DNA of 64,000 bases, taken from Ophioceras dolichostomum. Its lineage: Eukaryota > Ascomycota > Sordariomycetes > Magnaporthales > Ophioceraceae. Below are positions 23,014 to 31,904 of this stretch, piece after piece. The translations under genes and the position numbers were made by a program. Below the pieces are notes generated by a model. The model saw only the letters and a list, made by a program, of their open reading frames with translations. It had not been told where the DNA came from and ran no database searches. The first letter of the stretch is position 1, and each line of letters opens with the position of its first letter. The stretch lies in contig PYST01000071.1 in assembly GCA_003049485.1 (NCBI GenBank), positions 1 to 64,000 on the forward strand. The letters run 5' to 3'.

Positions 23014-23631
23014 ATGGGCTGTGGCTGCGGTTTCCCTCGCCTCTTCTCCTGGCGAGCGCCGATATACCGTCAACCCGCCGGCGGCAAGGCGTACTCGGTG
23101 GTGCCCTCCGGCTCGTCGTCGGAGTCATCGCTTAGCATATCGCCTACCTACGAGAAGGCCGTCGCGACGACGACGGTAGTGGCCGAGGGGTCACCGAAAA
23201 CGTCCGAGTCACCGCACAATCCTCATGGAAACGGCGTAGAGGAGCCTTCAGATGACATCTACGAACAGAGCGGATGCTTGTTGATGGGCACTACTTGCAA
23301 CCATGCGAGAGCTCTGGTGGAGGAGGACCCGTCGGACGATATCTACGAGCGCAGCGGCTGCTTAATGGTTGGATCTGCGCCTGCCCAGGAGCTCGATGCG
23401 AGGGACCCCTCCGATGATGTCTGCGACAGGCCTGGGTGTCTCCTCGTCGCATTAGTACAACCTGTCCGCTTGGAGAGAGTCGGGAAGGTGGAAGGGCTGT
23501 CGGACGATATATACGAGCGGGGAGGGTGTCTTTTCGTGCCGTCGGCCCCCGCTCCTGCAGAGGAGCCTTTCGACGACATCTACGAGCGACCTGGATGCCT
23601 CATGGTTGGGACGGTTCCAAACAAAAAGTAG
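23014..23631 (+). CDS. Undescribed MGCGCG protein with five 15-residue DDIYER-GCL repeats
   Basis: 205 residues, no recognised family. The start at 23014 is chosen because CACAATGG is a strong initiation context and gives an N-terminus of MGCGCGF; an in-frame ATG at 22942 is less likely. Gly2 with Cys3 and Cys5 resembles dual N-myristoylation/S-acylation sites, so peripheral membrane anchoring is plausible (inference). Residues 30-75 are Ser/Thr/Pro-rich. Five copies of P-S-D-D-I-Y-E-R-x-G-C-L-[ML]-V-G follow at residues 78-92, 106-120, 132-146, 162-176 and 185-199, with variable linkers of 8-15 residues. The Cys-Leu pair is kept in all five; copy 3 has diverged (DDVCDRPGCLLVA). No signal peptide and no Lys-Arg cleavage sites flank the repeats, which argues against a secreted Kex2-processed precursor. 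The SEC27 and dynamin genes flank it. Function unknown. Confidence 0.7.
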   Translation: MGCGCGFPRLFSWRAPIYRQPAGGKAYSVVPSGSSSESSLSISPTYEKAVATTTVVAEGSPKTSESPHNPHGNGVEEPSDDIYEQSGCLLMGTTCNHARALVEEDPSDDIYERSGCLMVGSAPAQELDARDPSDDVCDRPGCLLVALVQPVRLERVGKVEGLSDDIYERGGCLFVPSAPAPAEEPFDDIYERPGCLMVGTVPNKK

Positions 23632-24148
23632 ATCGAGGACAGAACTCAAAAGAAGATGGGGGAGGAGGACATATAAAATGGGCGTTCGATAGCGGCGTGG
23701 ATTCGGATGGAGAGGCTGTGGATGACAGTCTAGTTCAGGGTGCCTCCTGATGGAAGAGCGAGAGGTGTTGCGGCTGATGCCCACCCAAATCTTGATGCTC
23801 AGTTGCTTCAGCTCGGGAACAGCATTGGTGAGATCAACAGACCTCATTTTCGTGTTCTATTGTAAAGTAGTCTACCTAGGAATCAACCTGTGCCAAATTT
23901 TCCAGACAGTCCCGTTGTTGGCAAACCGAAACTGACAGTTTCTAAAAATCAGTGGCATCCAGATAGCCGCGCGACATCCTGATGGTCCCAAATCCCTACC
24001 GAGCCAATATGCGAAGGCTGGACTGGATACACAGAAAAAGAATGTAAGAATCGAAACCTAGCAAGTCCATGCGTAACCCAGTCTTTTTTGCTAGGCAAGA
24101 AAGCCGACAGTTCCACTCAAGGAGTGCTTCGCGATCAGCTGCGAGCAG
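23632..24148. other. Convergent intergenic region
   Basis: About 0.5 kb between the repeat-protein gene and the dynamin gene, which converge. It should hold both 3' UTRs. It is AT-richer than the coding flanks; no gene or repeat seen. Confidence 0.5.
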
Positions 24149-26796
24149 CTAAGCCGAGCTCTTCTTGCTGGACGAGCCCCGGAGCACGTCGAGGGCCTCC
24201 TTGTAGTTGGCAGCATCCCTCTCGAGCCTCTCGCGCTGGGCGCGGACGGCGGCGCTCTCGCCCGCGACGGCGTCGAGCTGGTCCTCGTCCAGGTGGAAGA
24301 CGAGGTCCTGGCTGAAGACCTGCAGGGGGGAGTCCTTGGCCAGCAGGAGGCAGTCCCACACGGCCTGCTGGCAGAGCGTGTCAACGAAGCGCTTGCGGGC
24401 CACGGTGTAGTAGCTCCGCAGCACGTCGTGCATGTGCTCGCAGGTGCGCTCCGAGTTGCTGCGCCCGCCCTCGCCTCTGGCCGACGCGGCCGCCCGCACC
24501 TCGTCCCAGTTGACGAGGCCCTTGCCGGCGTCGCCCTCGACACACGTGCTGACCTTCTTCATCATCTCGACCAGCCGGTCGCCCTTGGCCTTCTCGAGGT
24601 TGTCGCTGAAGACGTGGTTGAGCGTGATCGGCCAGGACTCGCGCTCGATGGCGAGCAAATACTTGACTCGCTCGAGGGCGCGCGCGAAGGCGGCGACCAC
24701 CGCGTCCAGCATGTGGCCGTTCCACAGCTCTTCCCGGACCTGCTTGTCTGGGCAGACCTGCTCCAGGGCGCAGACGATGAAGTTGTAGACGTAGCGGACG
24801 GCAGAATGCACGTACATGTCGGTGATGTCCTCCCACTTCTTCGACTGCTCTTTGAAGATCGTGCCGAGCATGCGTCCGCCGATCTAGGCAGATAGAGGGG
24901 GAAGCCGCATTAGTAGCTGTGACTCGACACGTTTTGGGAGGTTCCGAGCCGAGTAGGTAGGGATATTTTTGGGTGACACGTACCGAGCCCAGATCGCCAT
25001 TGCGGCTGTTCCGGTACTCCCGAGAAATGAACCCCATAATGTCCAATTTCTCGTCCTCTCTATCGAAGTCGTAGTCCATGGGCCAGTTCCAACCCATCAA
25101 GTTACATAGGTCGTCGTGGTGCGTCGTCGTCGGGTGCGGAGGGGATTGGAGCTGGAGCATCGGCTGGTCGGCAGACACAGGCACCTTTTTCTCGTCCGGA
25201 CCGTCAACGAATGGCATGGTGTGGCCATGCTTGGCCATGTCGTCGGAGTACCGATCATTAAGCTCCATGATGCGGGTGATCAGGCGAAGGTTGTTGTCTG
25301 TGTCAAAGCCGGCGTTCGCCGTGTAGTTGCCGTTGAGTGCATCACGGACAACAGCCTGGAACTTGTCGCACACGACTCCCAGATAGGCCCTCTGAGCCAT
25401 GGCAGTGGCCCTGGACGGTCCCAAGTCGTGGGCCTGGGTCTGGGCCTCGGCCAACAGGAGCTGTATGTCGTTCCTGAGCTTCGGGAAGCCCTGCTTGAGG
25501 ACATCCTCCAGCAGCTCCCGCGCCCGGGCCTTGACCGCACCGGTGCCAGCTCGGCCTATCTTCTTCAGGGCGCTCCACGGCTCCTGCGAGAAGAAGGCTT
25601 CCTCCGCGGCCTGTCCGTCGACGAGCGACATGCCGACGTCGTCAGGGCCACGGTTCTTCACGATGTAGTAGCCCAGCTTGAGGTGGCTTGTCTTGCCCAG
25701 AACGAGATCGATGGCGATCTGCTGCATGGTGCTCTCGATCGCGAGGTCGGCCTTGGTAAGGACGCCCATCGTTCGAGTCATTGAGGGGTCGACTTGACTG
25801 GCCAGCTTGAGAATCTCCTGCGTCGCGGGGTCGACATTGGCCGGCATGATCGCGAGGATGCTTTGAACCGGACTGGTTAGCAAGTGGTACATGCAACTAA
25901 TAGCCCGCTCGGGGAAGAACCAGAGCACGACTTACATAGTCCGCTCATCTTTCATGTAGTTCATAACCATGTTTCTCACGAGCATGATGTCGCTCTCAGT
26001 AGTGAGACCTATAACACATAGCGTCAGATGGGATTGATGTATGATGCTTCGGTTGGAGCGGTTAAGGAGGTACCTTCAGTCTCATTGCGGAAGATTCCCG
26101 GCACGTCAATCACAGTGAAGTGCTCCTTCTGCAGGAAGGCACGGTCGTCAGTTTCTGCATTCGCACTTATAGAAAGATGGCGTGGATCTTACGGTGGGGC
26201 CACAGATCTCGATCCTGAGAATGTGCTCGCTGAAGGCACCGCCTTGGAGATCGCCCGTATCTTTGTGCATGCGAATGCCCATCACGGTGTTGACCTATGC
26301 GTGCGTGGTCAGCGATGGGATGCATCAGTTATGGGGGATGTCAGTCGCTCACCTCCGAGAAGACCTGGGCCAGAGCGTGCGCATTCGCAGAGGTCAGAGT
26401 GCGAGAAAAGGCCTTGAGCTTATTCTGCTCGTCGAGGTTGGCATCCACGTGGGGGATGATAGAGGCGGTGATGCTCTTGTGGTCCTCGCGTTTGCAGGTG
26501 ATCTGGGTGACATAGCGAGTACAAAGCTCAGCGGCACGAGGGAAGGCGAAGCCGGTGATGCCCTCAAGGACAGAGCTCTTTCCGGAGCTCTGGTCGCCGA
26601 CCACCACGAGCTGATCGATTTCGAAGAACACCCACTCGTCAGCTTTCGATGATCTCGTTCACACAATCCGGTAGACAGGGAGGGCAGATCTTACTTGAGG
26701 CAGCGAGACATTCTTTCCGACGAGCTCCCGGAGCTTGTCGACCTTGGTGAGGATGGCGGATATTCCGCCAGCCGCGTTGACTGATTCGCCACGCAT
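24149..26796 (-). CDS. Dynamin-like large GTPase with GED
   Basis: Seven exons: 26796-26695, 26634-26353, 26294-26193, 26128-26074, 26008-25936, 25860-24984, 24883-24149, giving 741 residues. Dynamins are GTP-driven membrane-remodelling proteins. Seen: the P-loop GDQSSGKS at residues 47-54, the switch-II DVPG at 170-173, TKAD at 240-243, a long middle/stalk region, and a C-terminal GTPase effector domain with HMHDVLRSYYTVARKRFVDT. The tail ends in RGSSSKKSSA. There is no PH or Pro-rich domain, so it is of the Mx/Vps1-like fungal type rather than classical dynamin. This group is multi-copy in filamentous ascomycetes and its cellular role is mostly unassigned. All introns preserve the frame; the exon-1/exon-2 acceptor (ACGAG before TGGGTG) is the least certain. 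Confidence 0.9.
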
Positions 26797-27069
26797 GATG
26801 GGCAACGACGCGAGGGTGTCCGTAAGCAGAAACAAGTAGGAAGCACGGCGGATTGATCGCCGTGAAGAGTCGTACTGGGCGAGAGGGGACGATGAGGTTG
26901 CAGGTGAGAGGAGTTGGGTGTGAGAGAGGTGAGAGGCAGGAGATGTAGGTGGGAGCGGTTGCTGTTTAGGAAGGAACGACTTGAGGCAGAAATGAGTCAA
27001 ATATATAACGCCAGGTTGCCATAGCAGTATGGAGGCCGTCCCGACCACTGTGCAAACGGTTTCTAGATT

Positions 27070-27357
27070 CTAGAATCGTCCTCCAACGGCCTCAACTTCG
27101 GACGGATGCATGTCGATATTTTGATCCGACACAAAGAAGTCCCGACCTGTCCCGGGCTGCCAGCGCATCCAAACTGGAGGCGGGATCCCGTCCAGCAAAC
27201 GGATCGATTCGCTCCATTCTTGGTGCCAACGCTGGAAGCCAGGGTTGGGATTAATATCAGTGGTGGATCCAAACACAAGCAGAGTCGCTCCAGGCATCAG
27301 AACAGTGTTACCAAACTCCACAGAGCCGTTTGACATTCTGAATGGGTACCTAGGCAT
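27070..27357 (-). CDS. Doubtful 95-residue ORF, possible gene fragment
   Basis: The predicted peptide has protein-like composition (FQRWHQEWSESIRLL, GIPPPVWMRWQPGTGR) with five tryptophans, unlike the Arg/Pro-rich shadow ORFs around it. No family is recognised. Its 5' end runs into the first copy of the 49-bp duplication (from 27339), which may have broken or displaced an upstream part. It could be a decayed terminal exon or chance. Confidence 0.25.
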   Translation of the reverse strand: MPRYPFRMSNGSVEFGNTVLMPGATLLVFGSTTDINPNPGFQRWHQEWSESIRLLDGIPPPVWMRWQPGTGRDFFVSDQNIDMHPSEVEAVGGRF

Positions 27358-27435
27358 GCCGACGTGCTAGCAAACGAAGACTCATTTTGAATGGGTACCT
27401 AGGCATGCCGACGTGCTAGCAAACGAAGACTCATT
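27339..27435. repeat. 49-bp perfect tandem duplication
   Basis: Copy 1 at 27339-27387 and copy 2 from 27388 to at least 27435 are identical for 48 bases, beginning TGAATGGGTACCTAGGCATG and ending GAAGACTCATT. The unit includes GTACCTAG and GCTAGC palindromic cores. It looks like a recent slippage or replication duplication. Confidence 0.9.
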
Positions 27436-27509
27436 ACTGTACGGTATGCAAGCCTCATCACTCACGCCGCCCTTTACTCCCGTCCCCCCGTCCCTCCCGC
27501 TCACTCCCG

Positions 27510-28682
27510 TCACGTCAGGAAAGTCGGCGGCAGGTCCGGCCCCCAGACATGCAGCGAGTCGGGCGACGCCTTATTGTGGTGGGTCGGCTCCGTCATGTCG
27601 AGCAGGTCCCCGTCGACGTAGTGCTCCATGATGAAGCCGGCCGGGTCGAACCAGTAGTCAAAGATTTGGCTGCCCATGACGTGGCGGCCGACCCCCCAGC
27701 AGTTCTCGTAGCCCTTGTGCCGCAGCCAGTCGTGGCCCAGCACCTGGGCGTCGAAGTCGTAGGTCTCAAACGAAGAGTGGTGCACGTGCATCTTGGGCCC
27801 TTCGAAGAAGAAGAAGCAGTGGTGGTCCACGTGCGTCTCGCCCCTGTTCAGCCTGTAGAAGACGGTGATGTCGACGCCGTCGTTGTTGTGCACAAGCTGA
27901 GTGTCGACGGAGAAATTTGAGTGTCAGCAATTTTGATTATCCAGGTATGTTTTATGGAGACGAGCCGGGTGAGCTAGCAGCTGGGAACGTACCTCGCTGG
28001 GGAACAAGTTGAAATAACTCGAGTAGAACTCGTAGCACTTGGCAAAGTTGGTTACACACATGCCGAAGTGGCCGAGTTTGTGGACGGGCGCTGGCCTCTT
28101 CTTGAACCTCTGGAAAGTGTTGACATCGCGGTTCTTCTCCAGTGGCTATTTGACGATGAAAGGAGGTGGTTAGCCCCGTCTCTAGTCCGGTGCTTCGGGG
28201 GTTCTGGTCTTCACAGAAACAGGGACAAGGCAACGCACATAGTTGATCTTCAGCTCAGGAAAGTGAGGCTGCTCCGCCGGGACCCTCTCCTGTCCATAGA
28301 CCAGGTGGAAAGGGAAGCCATCAACGGGGTCGTAGAAAGTGACGGCCTTGCCGCCACCGGGCTCATCGGTCAACTCGTAGACCTCGGTGGCCTTGCACTC
28401 CTTAGGGAGGACCTTGGAAGCATGGACCAGATCCTCCTCCGACTCCACGGCGAAGGCAGCACCGCCGAACGCGTCTTCCTCCGCTGGCTCGACGCAGATT
28501 ACGAACGGTTCGGACCCATATCCACGGTAGTACGTTTTCTCGCCCACGCGCTTGGTCTCGTAGAAGCCAAAGTCCTCCAGGAACGGCCGCGCCTTTTCGA
28601 TGTTCTTGTGCTTGTAGTACACGTGCGCGATGTGGGTGAGGTTGATCTTCTTGAGATTGTTATATGGAGATGCAGCCGCCAT
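27510..28682 (-). CDS. VOC-superfamily extradiol dioxygenase-like (metapyrocatechase type) protein
   Basis: Three exons: 28682-28239, 28145-27993, 27896-27510, giving 327 residues. It has two VOC modules. The first (residues ~15-140) lacks metal ligands. The second carries HKLGHFGM (His), VHHSSFE (His) and FIMEHYVDG (Glu), the 2-His-1-carboxylate Fe(II) site of catechol 2,3-dioxygenases. The core HCFFFFEGPKMHVHHSSFET is typical of fungal proteins annotated as glyoxalase family or metapyrocatechase 2. Likely reaction: O2-dependent extradiol cleavage of a catechol-like ring; the substrate is unknown. No clustered hydroxylase or hydrolase genes are present. Introns are 93 and 96 bp and phase 0. 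Confidence 0.85.
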
Positions 28683-30042
28683 GGTTGAAGGAAGGAAGAT
28701 GACGTCGTCAAGAGTCGAGAGAGAGAGAGAGAGCCGAGAAGGAAAGAAATAAAGCGCGGCTTCAACGATATACTAGACTACTAGGTAGGGCTACACGAGG
28801 AAAGTTCCTCTTCGGAGTCCGGACGGATCCGCACGAGTTGGAGGGGAGGAGAGCAGAGAGCTCCAGGCCAGTCTTTAATCAACACCAACGCCGAGCTTTT
28901 GGCGAGGACAAGGATGGGCACGAGAGCTTCTTGAAGGAGAGGAGAAAGCTGGGATGATAGCTTCGCTCGCATCGAAGCTTTTCTCCGTCGGAACAAAGGA
29001 AGCGGCCCATCATGGCGGCTGGTAGCGGCTCTTCAAGGCTTGGGGAACTTATGAGATGATGACGGAGCATCAGCGGGGGAAGTCCATGGTGGCGGGGAAA
29101 CCCCGAGATTCAGCCATTCCGTGCGACGGCAGTTGAGAGCTGATGCTCGGCGGAAACCGAAGGGGAAAAAAGAAAATGCGCCCAGCAGCACTGAACTCAG
29201 AACTCGCCCAGACCGGGAGCGTCTTAGGGATTGGATAGGATTGGATTGGGTGGTCTAATAAGGAAGAGCCCGTGAGGGAGGGCCCCTGTAACCAAGGTCA
29301 GAAGAACTTGGCGAACGACCGGGCTCTCTCTGGAAAATATTGGCGGGTAAGTTTGTATGTAAGTGGTCACAGTCAGGCCGCATGTGCTGTCCTGCTGATG
29401 GCGGTCGGTGGGAACTCGCAGGCGGGATTCGACGCTAGCACAGAGACATTACAGCCTGTAGTTTGCCCGCACTCGTCCCACCACATGCCGCCATTGTCGG
29501 GATATCTCCGGCTCGACAGAAACCAGAGAAGGAGACTAAGAACCAGCGATCCAAATTATCAAGATAGAGTCCCCAGAAAGGCAATTATACCTCTTTCCAA
29601 GCAGCAGCGCGTCTGCCGTGTGCGGGGGAATCAGGCAATCCACTTGACCTCCAGATGCTGTGACACCCGCTGAACTTGCGGGGCAGAGCGGGGCTTGCGA
29701 CTCTCCAATCTCCAGAACATCAGCGCGGCTCCGAGCTGAACCCGACGACCGACTTGACGCTCCCACTCGTAATATCTCCACACATCCTTTTCCACGTCAC
29801 GTTCTCGACTGGCAAGGGAGATACGCGCTCTGTTGTATGCGCATCCTACAGCGCATATTCACCCAAGCCCTCCTAATCCTCATATTCCTCGAGCCTACCA
29901 GCCGCCCGCCCCCGGCATCGCCAAGCCTCGCCGGCAACCGGACGGCGGATCCTCCACCTTCACCCTCACCATTCATCGGCCCCACCAACTACTGCCGCCG
30001 CCGCCGCCATCATCGCGCCGACCATACCCATCATCGCCCAAC
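28683..30042. other. Divergent intergenic region
   Basis: 1.36 kb between divergent dioxygenase-like and phosphatase genes. It has a GA run (GAGAGAGAGAGAGAG at about 28718-28733) just upstream of the dioxygenase ATG. The plus-strand frame upstream of 30043 is open to 29833, so a longer N-terminus for the phosphatase is possible but less likely. No other gene recognised. Confidence 0.45.
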
Positions 30043-30903
30043 ATGTCCAAGAAGCTCAGCAAAGGCGTCTCCTCCTCCGCGCACCTCACAAACAACAGCG
30101 TCAGCACCACCACCTCGTCCTCAACCTCCGCCTCAGCCCCGCCACCAGAGTCCGGCGTCGCCCTGAACTCATCCCCGACAATCCCCCAATCCTCCTCCTC
30201 CCTCTCCACCGCCGCCGCCCCCTCAATCCTAACCGACGGCCTCCCCCTCCCCCGCCTAATCGTCTTCGACCTCGACTACACGCTCTGGCCCTTCTGGGTC
30301 GACACGCACGTCGTCCCGCCCCTGAAATCGACCCACGACCGCGGCGCGCCCCTCCACCACGCGATCGCGACCGACAAGATCGGCGAGACTTTTACGTTTT
30401 ACCAGGACATCCCCCAGATCCTCTACGCGCTGCACTCCCGCGGCGTGAAGCAGGCCGTCGCGTCCCGCACCGAGGCGCCCGACCTCGCGCGGGACATGCT
30501 CAAGATCCTGCACGTCGCGCCCTGGACTCCCGCCTCGGGCGGACCTGTTTCCGGCCTCTCTGCTTACGCCTCCGCACACGGATACGGGCACGGGACGGGC
30601 CCCACGATTTTACCGTCAGGAAAGTCGGAGAAAGCGAGAAAAGCGCTCGATTTTTTTGATGGCGGGCTCGAGATCTACCCGAGCAGCAAGATACGCCACT
30701 TCGAGGCCATACAGAGGCGCACGGGCGTCGCCTACGGCGACATGCTGTTTTTCGACGACGAGGGCAGGAACAGGGAGGTCGAGCAGGTGCTCGGCGTGCC
30801 GTTCTGCCTCGTCAGGGACGGCTTGACGTGGGGGGAGCTGGAGAAGGGGGTGAAGGAGTGGCGGAGGAGGAGGTGGATTGGGGTGAGGGATCTTGATGAG
30901 TGA
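30043..30903 (+). CDS. Magnesium-dependent phosphatase-1 (MDP1) family HAD phosphatase
   Basis: 286 residues, single exon. Seen: HAD motif I VFDLDYTLWPF, with nucleophile D76 and general acid D78; motif II around AVASRTEAPD; and motif IV LFFDDEGRN. MDP1 proteins are small Mg2+-dependent phosphatases acting on phosphotyrosine or sugar-phosphate/ketosamine substrates in animals; the fungal substrate is unproven. The family is normally about 165-200 residues. Here a Ser/Thr/Pro-rich, probably disordered, N-terminus of about 65 residues precedes it and a Ser/Gly/His-rich loop interrupts it near residues 167-190. The Met at 30043 (AACATGTCC) is preferred over the upstream in-frame Met at 29833, whose extra sequence is mostly Pro/Arg-rich. 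Confidence 0.85.
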   Translation: MSKKLSKGVSSSAHLTNNSVSTTTSSSTSASAPPPESGVALNSSPTIPQSSSSLSTAAAPSILTDGLPLPRLIVFDLDYTLWPFWVDTHVVPPLKSTHDRGAPLHHAIATDKIGETFTFYQDIPQILYALHSRGVKQAVASRTEAPDLARDMLKILHVAPWTPASGGPVSGLSAYASAHGYGHGTGPTILPSGKSEKARKALDFFDGGLEIYPSSKIRHFEAIQRRTGVAYGDMLFFDDEGRNREVEQVLGVPFCLVRDGLTWGELEKGVKEWRRRRWIGVRDLDE

Positions 30904-31904
30904 TGGGGTTGAGGTTTGAGGTTTGGGTTGAGGTTGGGACCTGTGCTTGGGATGTAGGTTTTTGCTTGACAAATGGGATGTGTTGGATTGGATACACGGC
31001 GCCGGGAAGACAGGAGGAGAATACATGGGAATGCGACATTTAAGCGGTCGAGTTATCCTGGTTTCTTTGTATACGCGGCCTGGCCTGGAGCCGGCCTGGT
31101 GGCCTCGGCTACTAACAGTACGCGGCTAGAAATTCTTGAAGTGTTTTGTTTGGCGTCTGCGACGTCGTTTGGGGATCGATCTATGCATGGTTACGCTCGG
31201 GATGCGTACGCAGACGGCGACGCCAGTGTTTGGCGACCATTGTGGTCGTGCACGGAAGAGCGGGATAAGCGGGAGACCGTCACGCTTAGTTTGTCGAACT
31301 GGCAAGTTCGAAGATGTCAGTTACTTTCAGCGATATAGAAATGTGAGTGAAGTGTTACAAATGTAGACTAGAATTATTGGAACTACAAATATGCCCCTGA
31401 TGATGATGATACCTAGCAAAGAGCAACTGAGGAGAATTTCTGTACTAGATTGATATCCAAGAGTCTGGAAGGGTAGAGTCCCAAATCCAAAATACGCCGA
31501 CAAGGTTAAGACTAATAATGCTCAAGAGATGTTCAACCAATGATGCCTGCCTGCACGCCGGGGAAGCCGCGAAGAAAGACCCAACTCAAGTCAGCCTCCA
31601 CGACCGTCCCTCCATGCTAGAGTTGCAAATACAATAAAAGAAAGAACAATCGGCTTCCCCCGTCTATGCTCTATAGAAAGTGAGTAGCAGATATCTGTGG
31701 GTAGGTAGGGCTATGTTTAGGTACCTAGACAACCGGTACCGACAGATGGTTTGACAAGATTATGGAATGATGACAGTCATTGGGGCGAGGAGGTTCGGTC
31801 GTCGGGCGATGGTGACGGCAGTACCGGTGATTACTAGATTCTGTTTTTTGAACCACGTGTTGCACACATCCCCGCCCCGCCCAGCACGCCCAGGTTCGCG
31901 CCCA
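30904..31904. other. Convergent intergenic region
   Basis: 1.0 kb between the phosphatase and Sec14-like genes, which converge. It includes TTAGGTACCTAGAC at about 31717-31730, a copy of the dispersed palindrome. Immediately after the phosphatase stop there is a G/T-rich iteration (GGTTGAGGTTTGAGG, 30906-30940). No gene recognised. Confidence 0.45.

Larger units (their letters stand above)
26797..27509. other. Upstream region of dynamin gene with a doubtful ORF and a tandem duplication
   Basis: 0.7 kb holding the dynamin promoter, a 95-codon minus-strand ORF (27070-27357) and a 49-bp tandem duplication, both listed separately. The 3' end borders the stop codon of the VOC dioxygenase-like gene. 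Confidence 0.4.

Noticed and set aside
23241..23610. The five-repeat protein as a secreted RiPP/Kex2-processed (dikaritin or KEP type) precursor
   Set aside because: There is no N-terminal signal peptide and no Lys-Arg or Arg-Arg sites regularly flank the repeats; no UstYa-like or Kex-associated genes are nearby.
15704..28682. A secondary-metabolite or aromatic-catabolism gene cluster
   Set aside because: The genes in this span (mannitol dehydrogenase, COPI, dynamin, VOC protein) have unrelated roles, and no synthase, P450 or pathway regulator is present.
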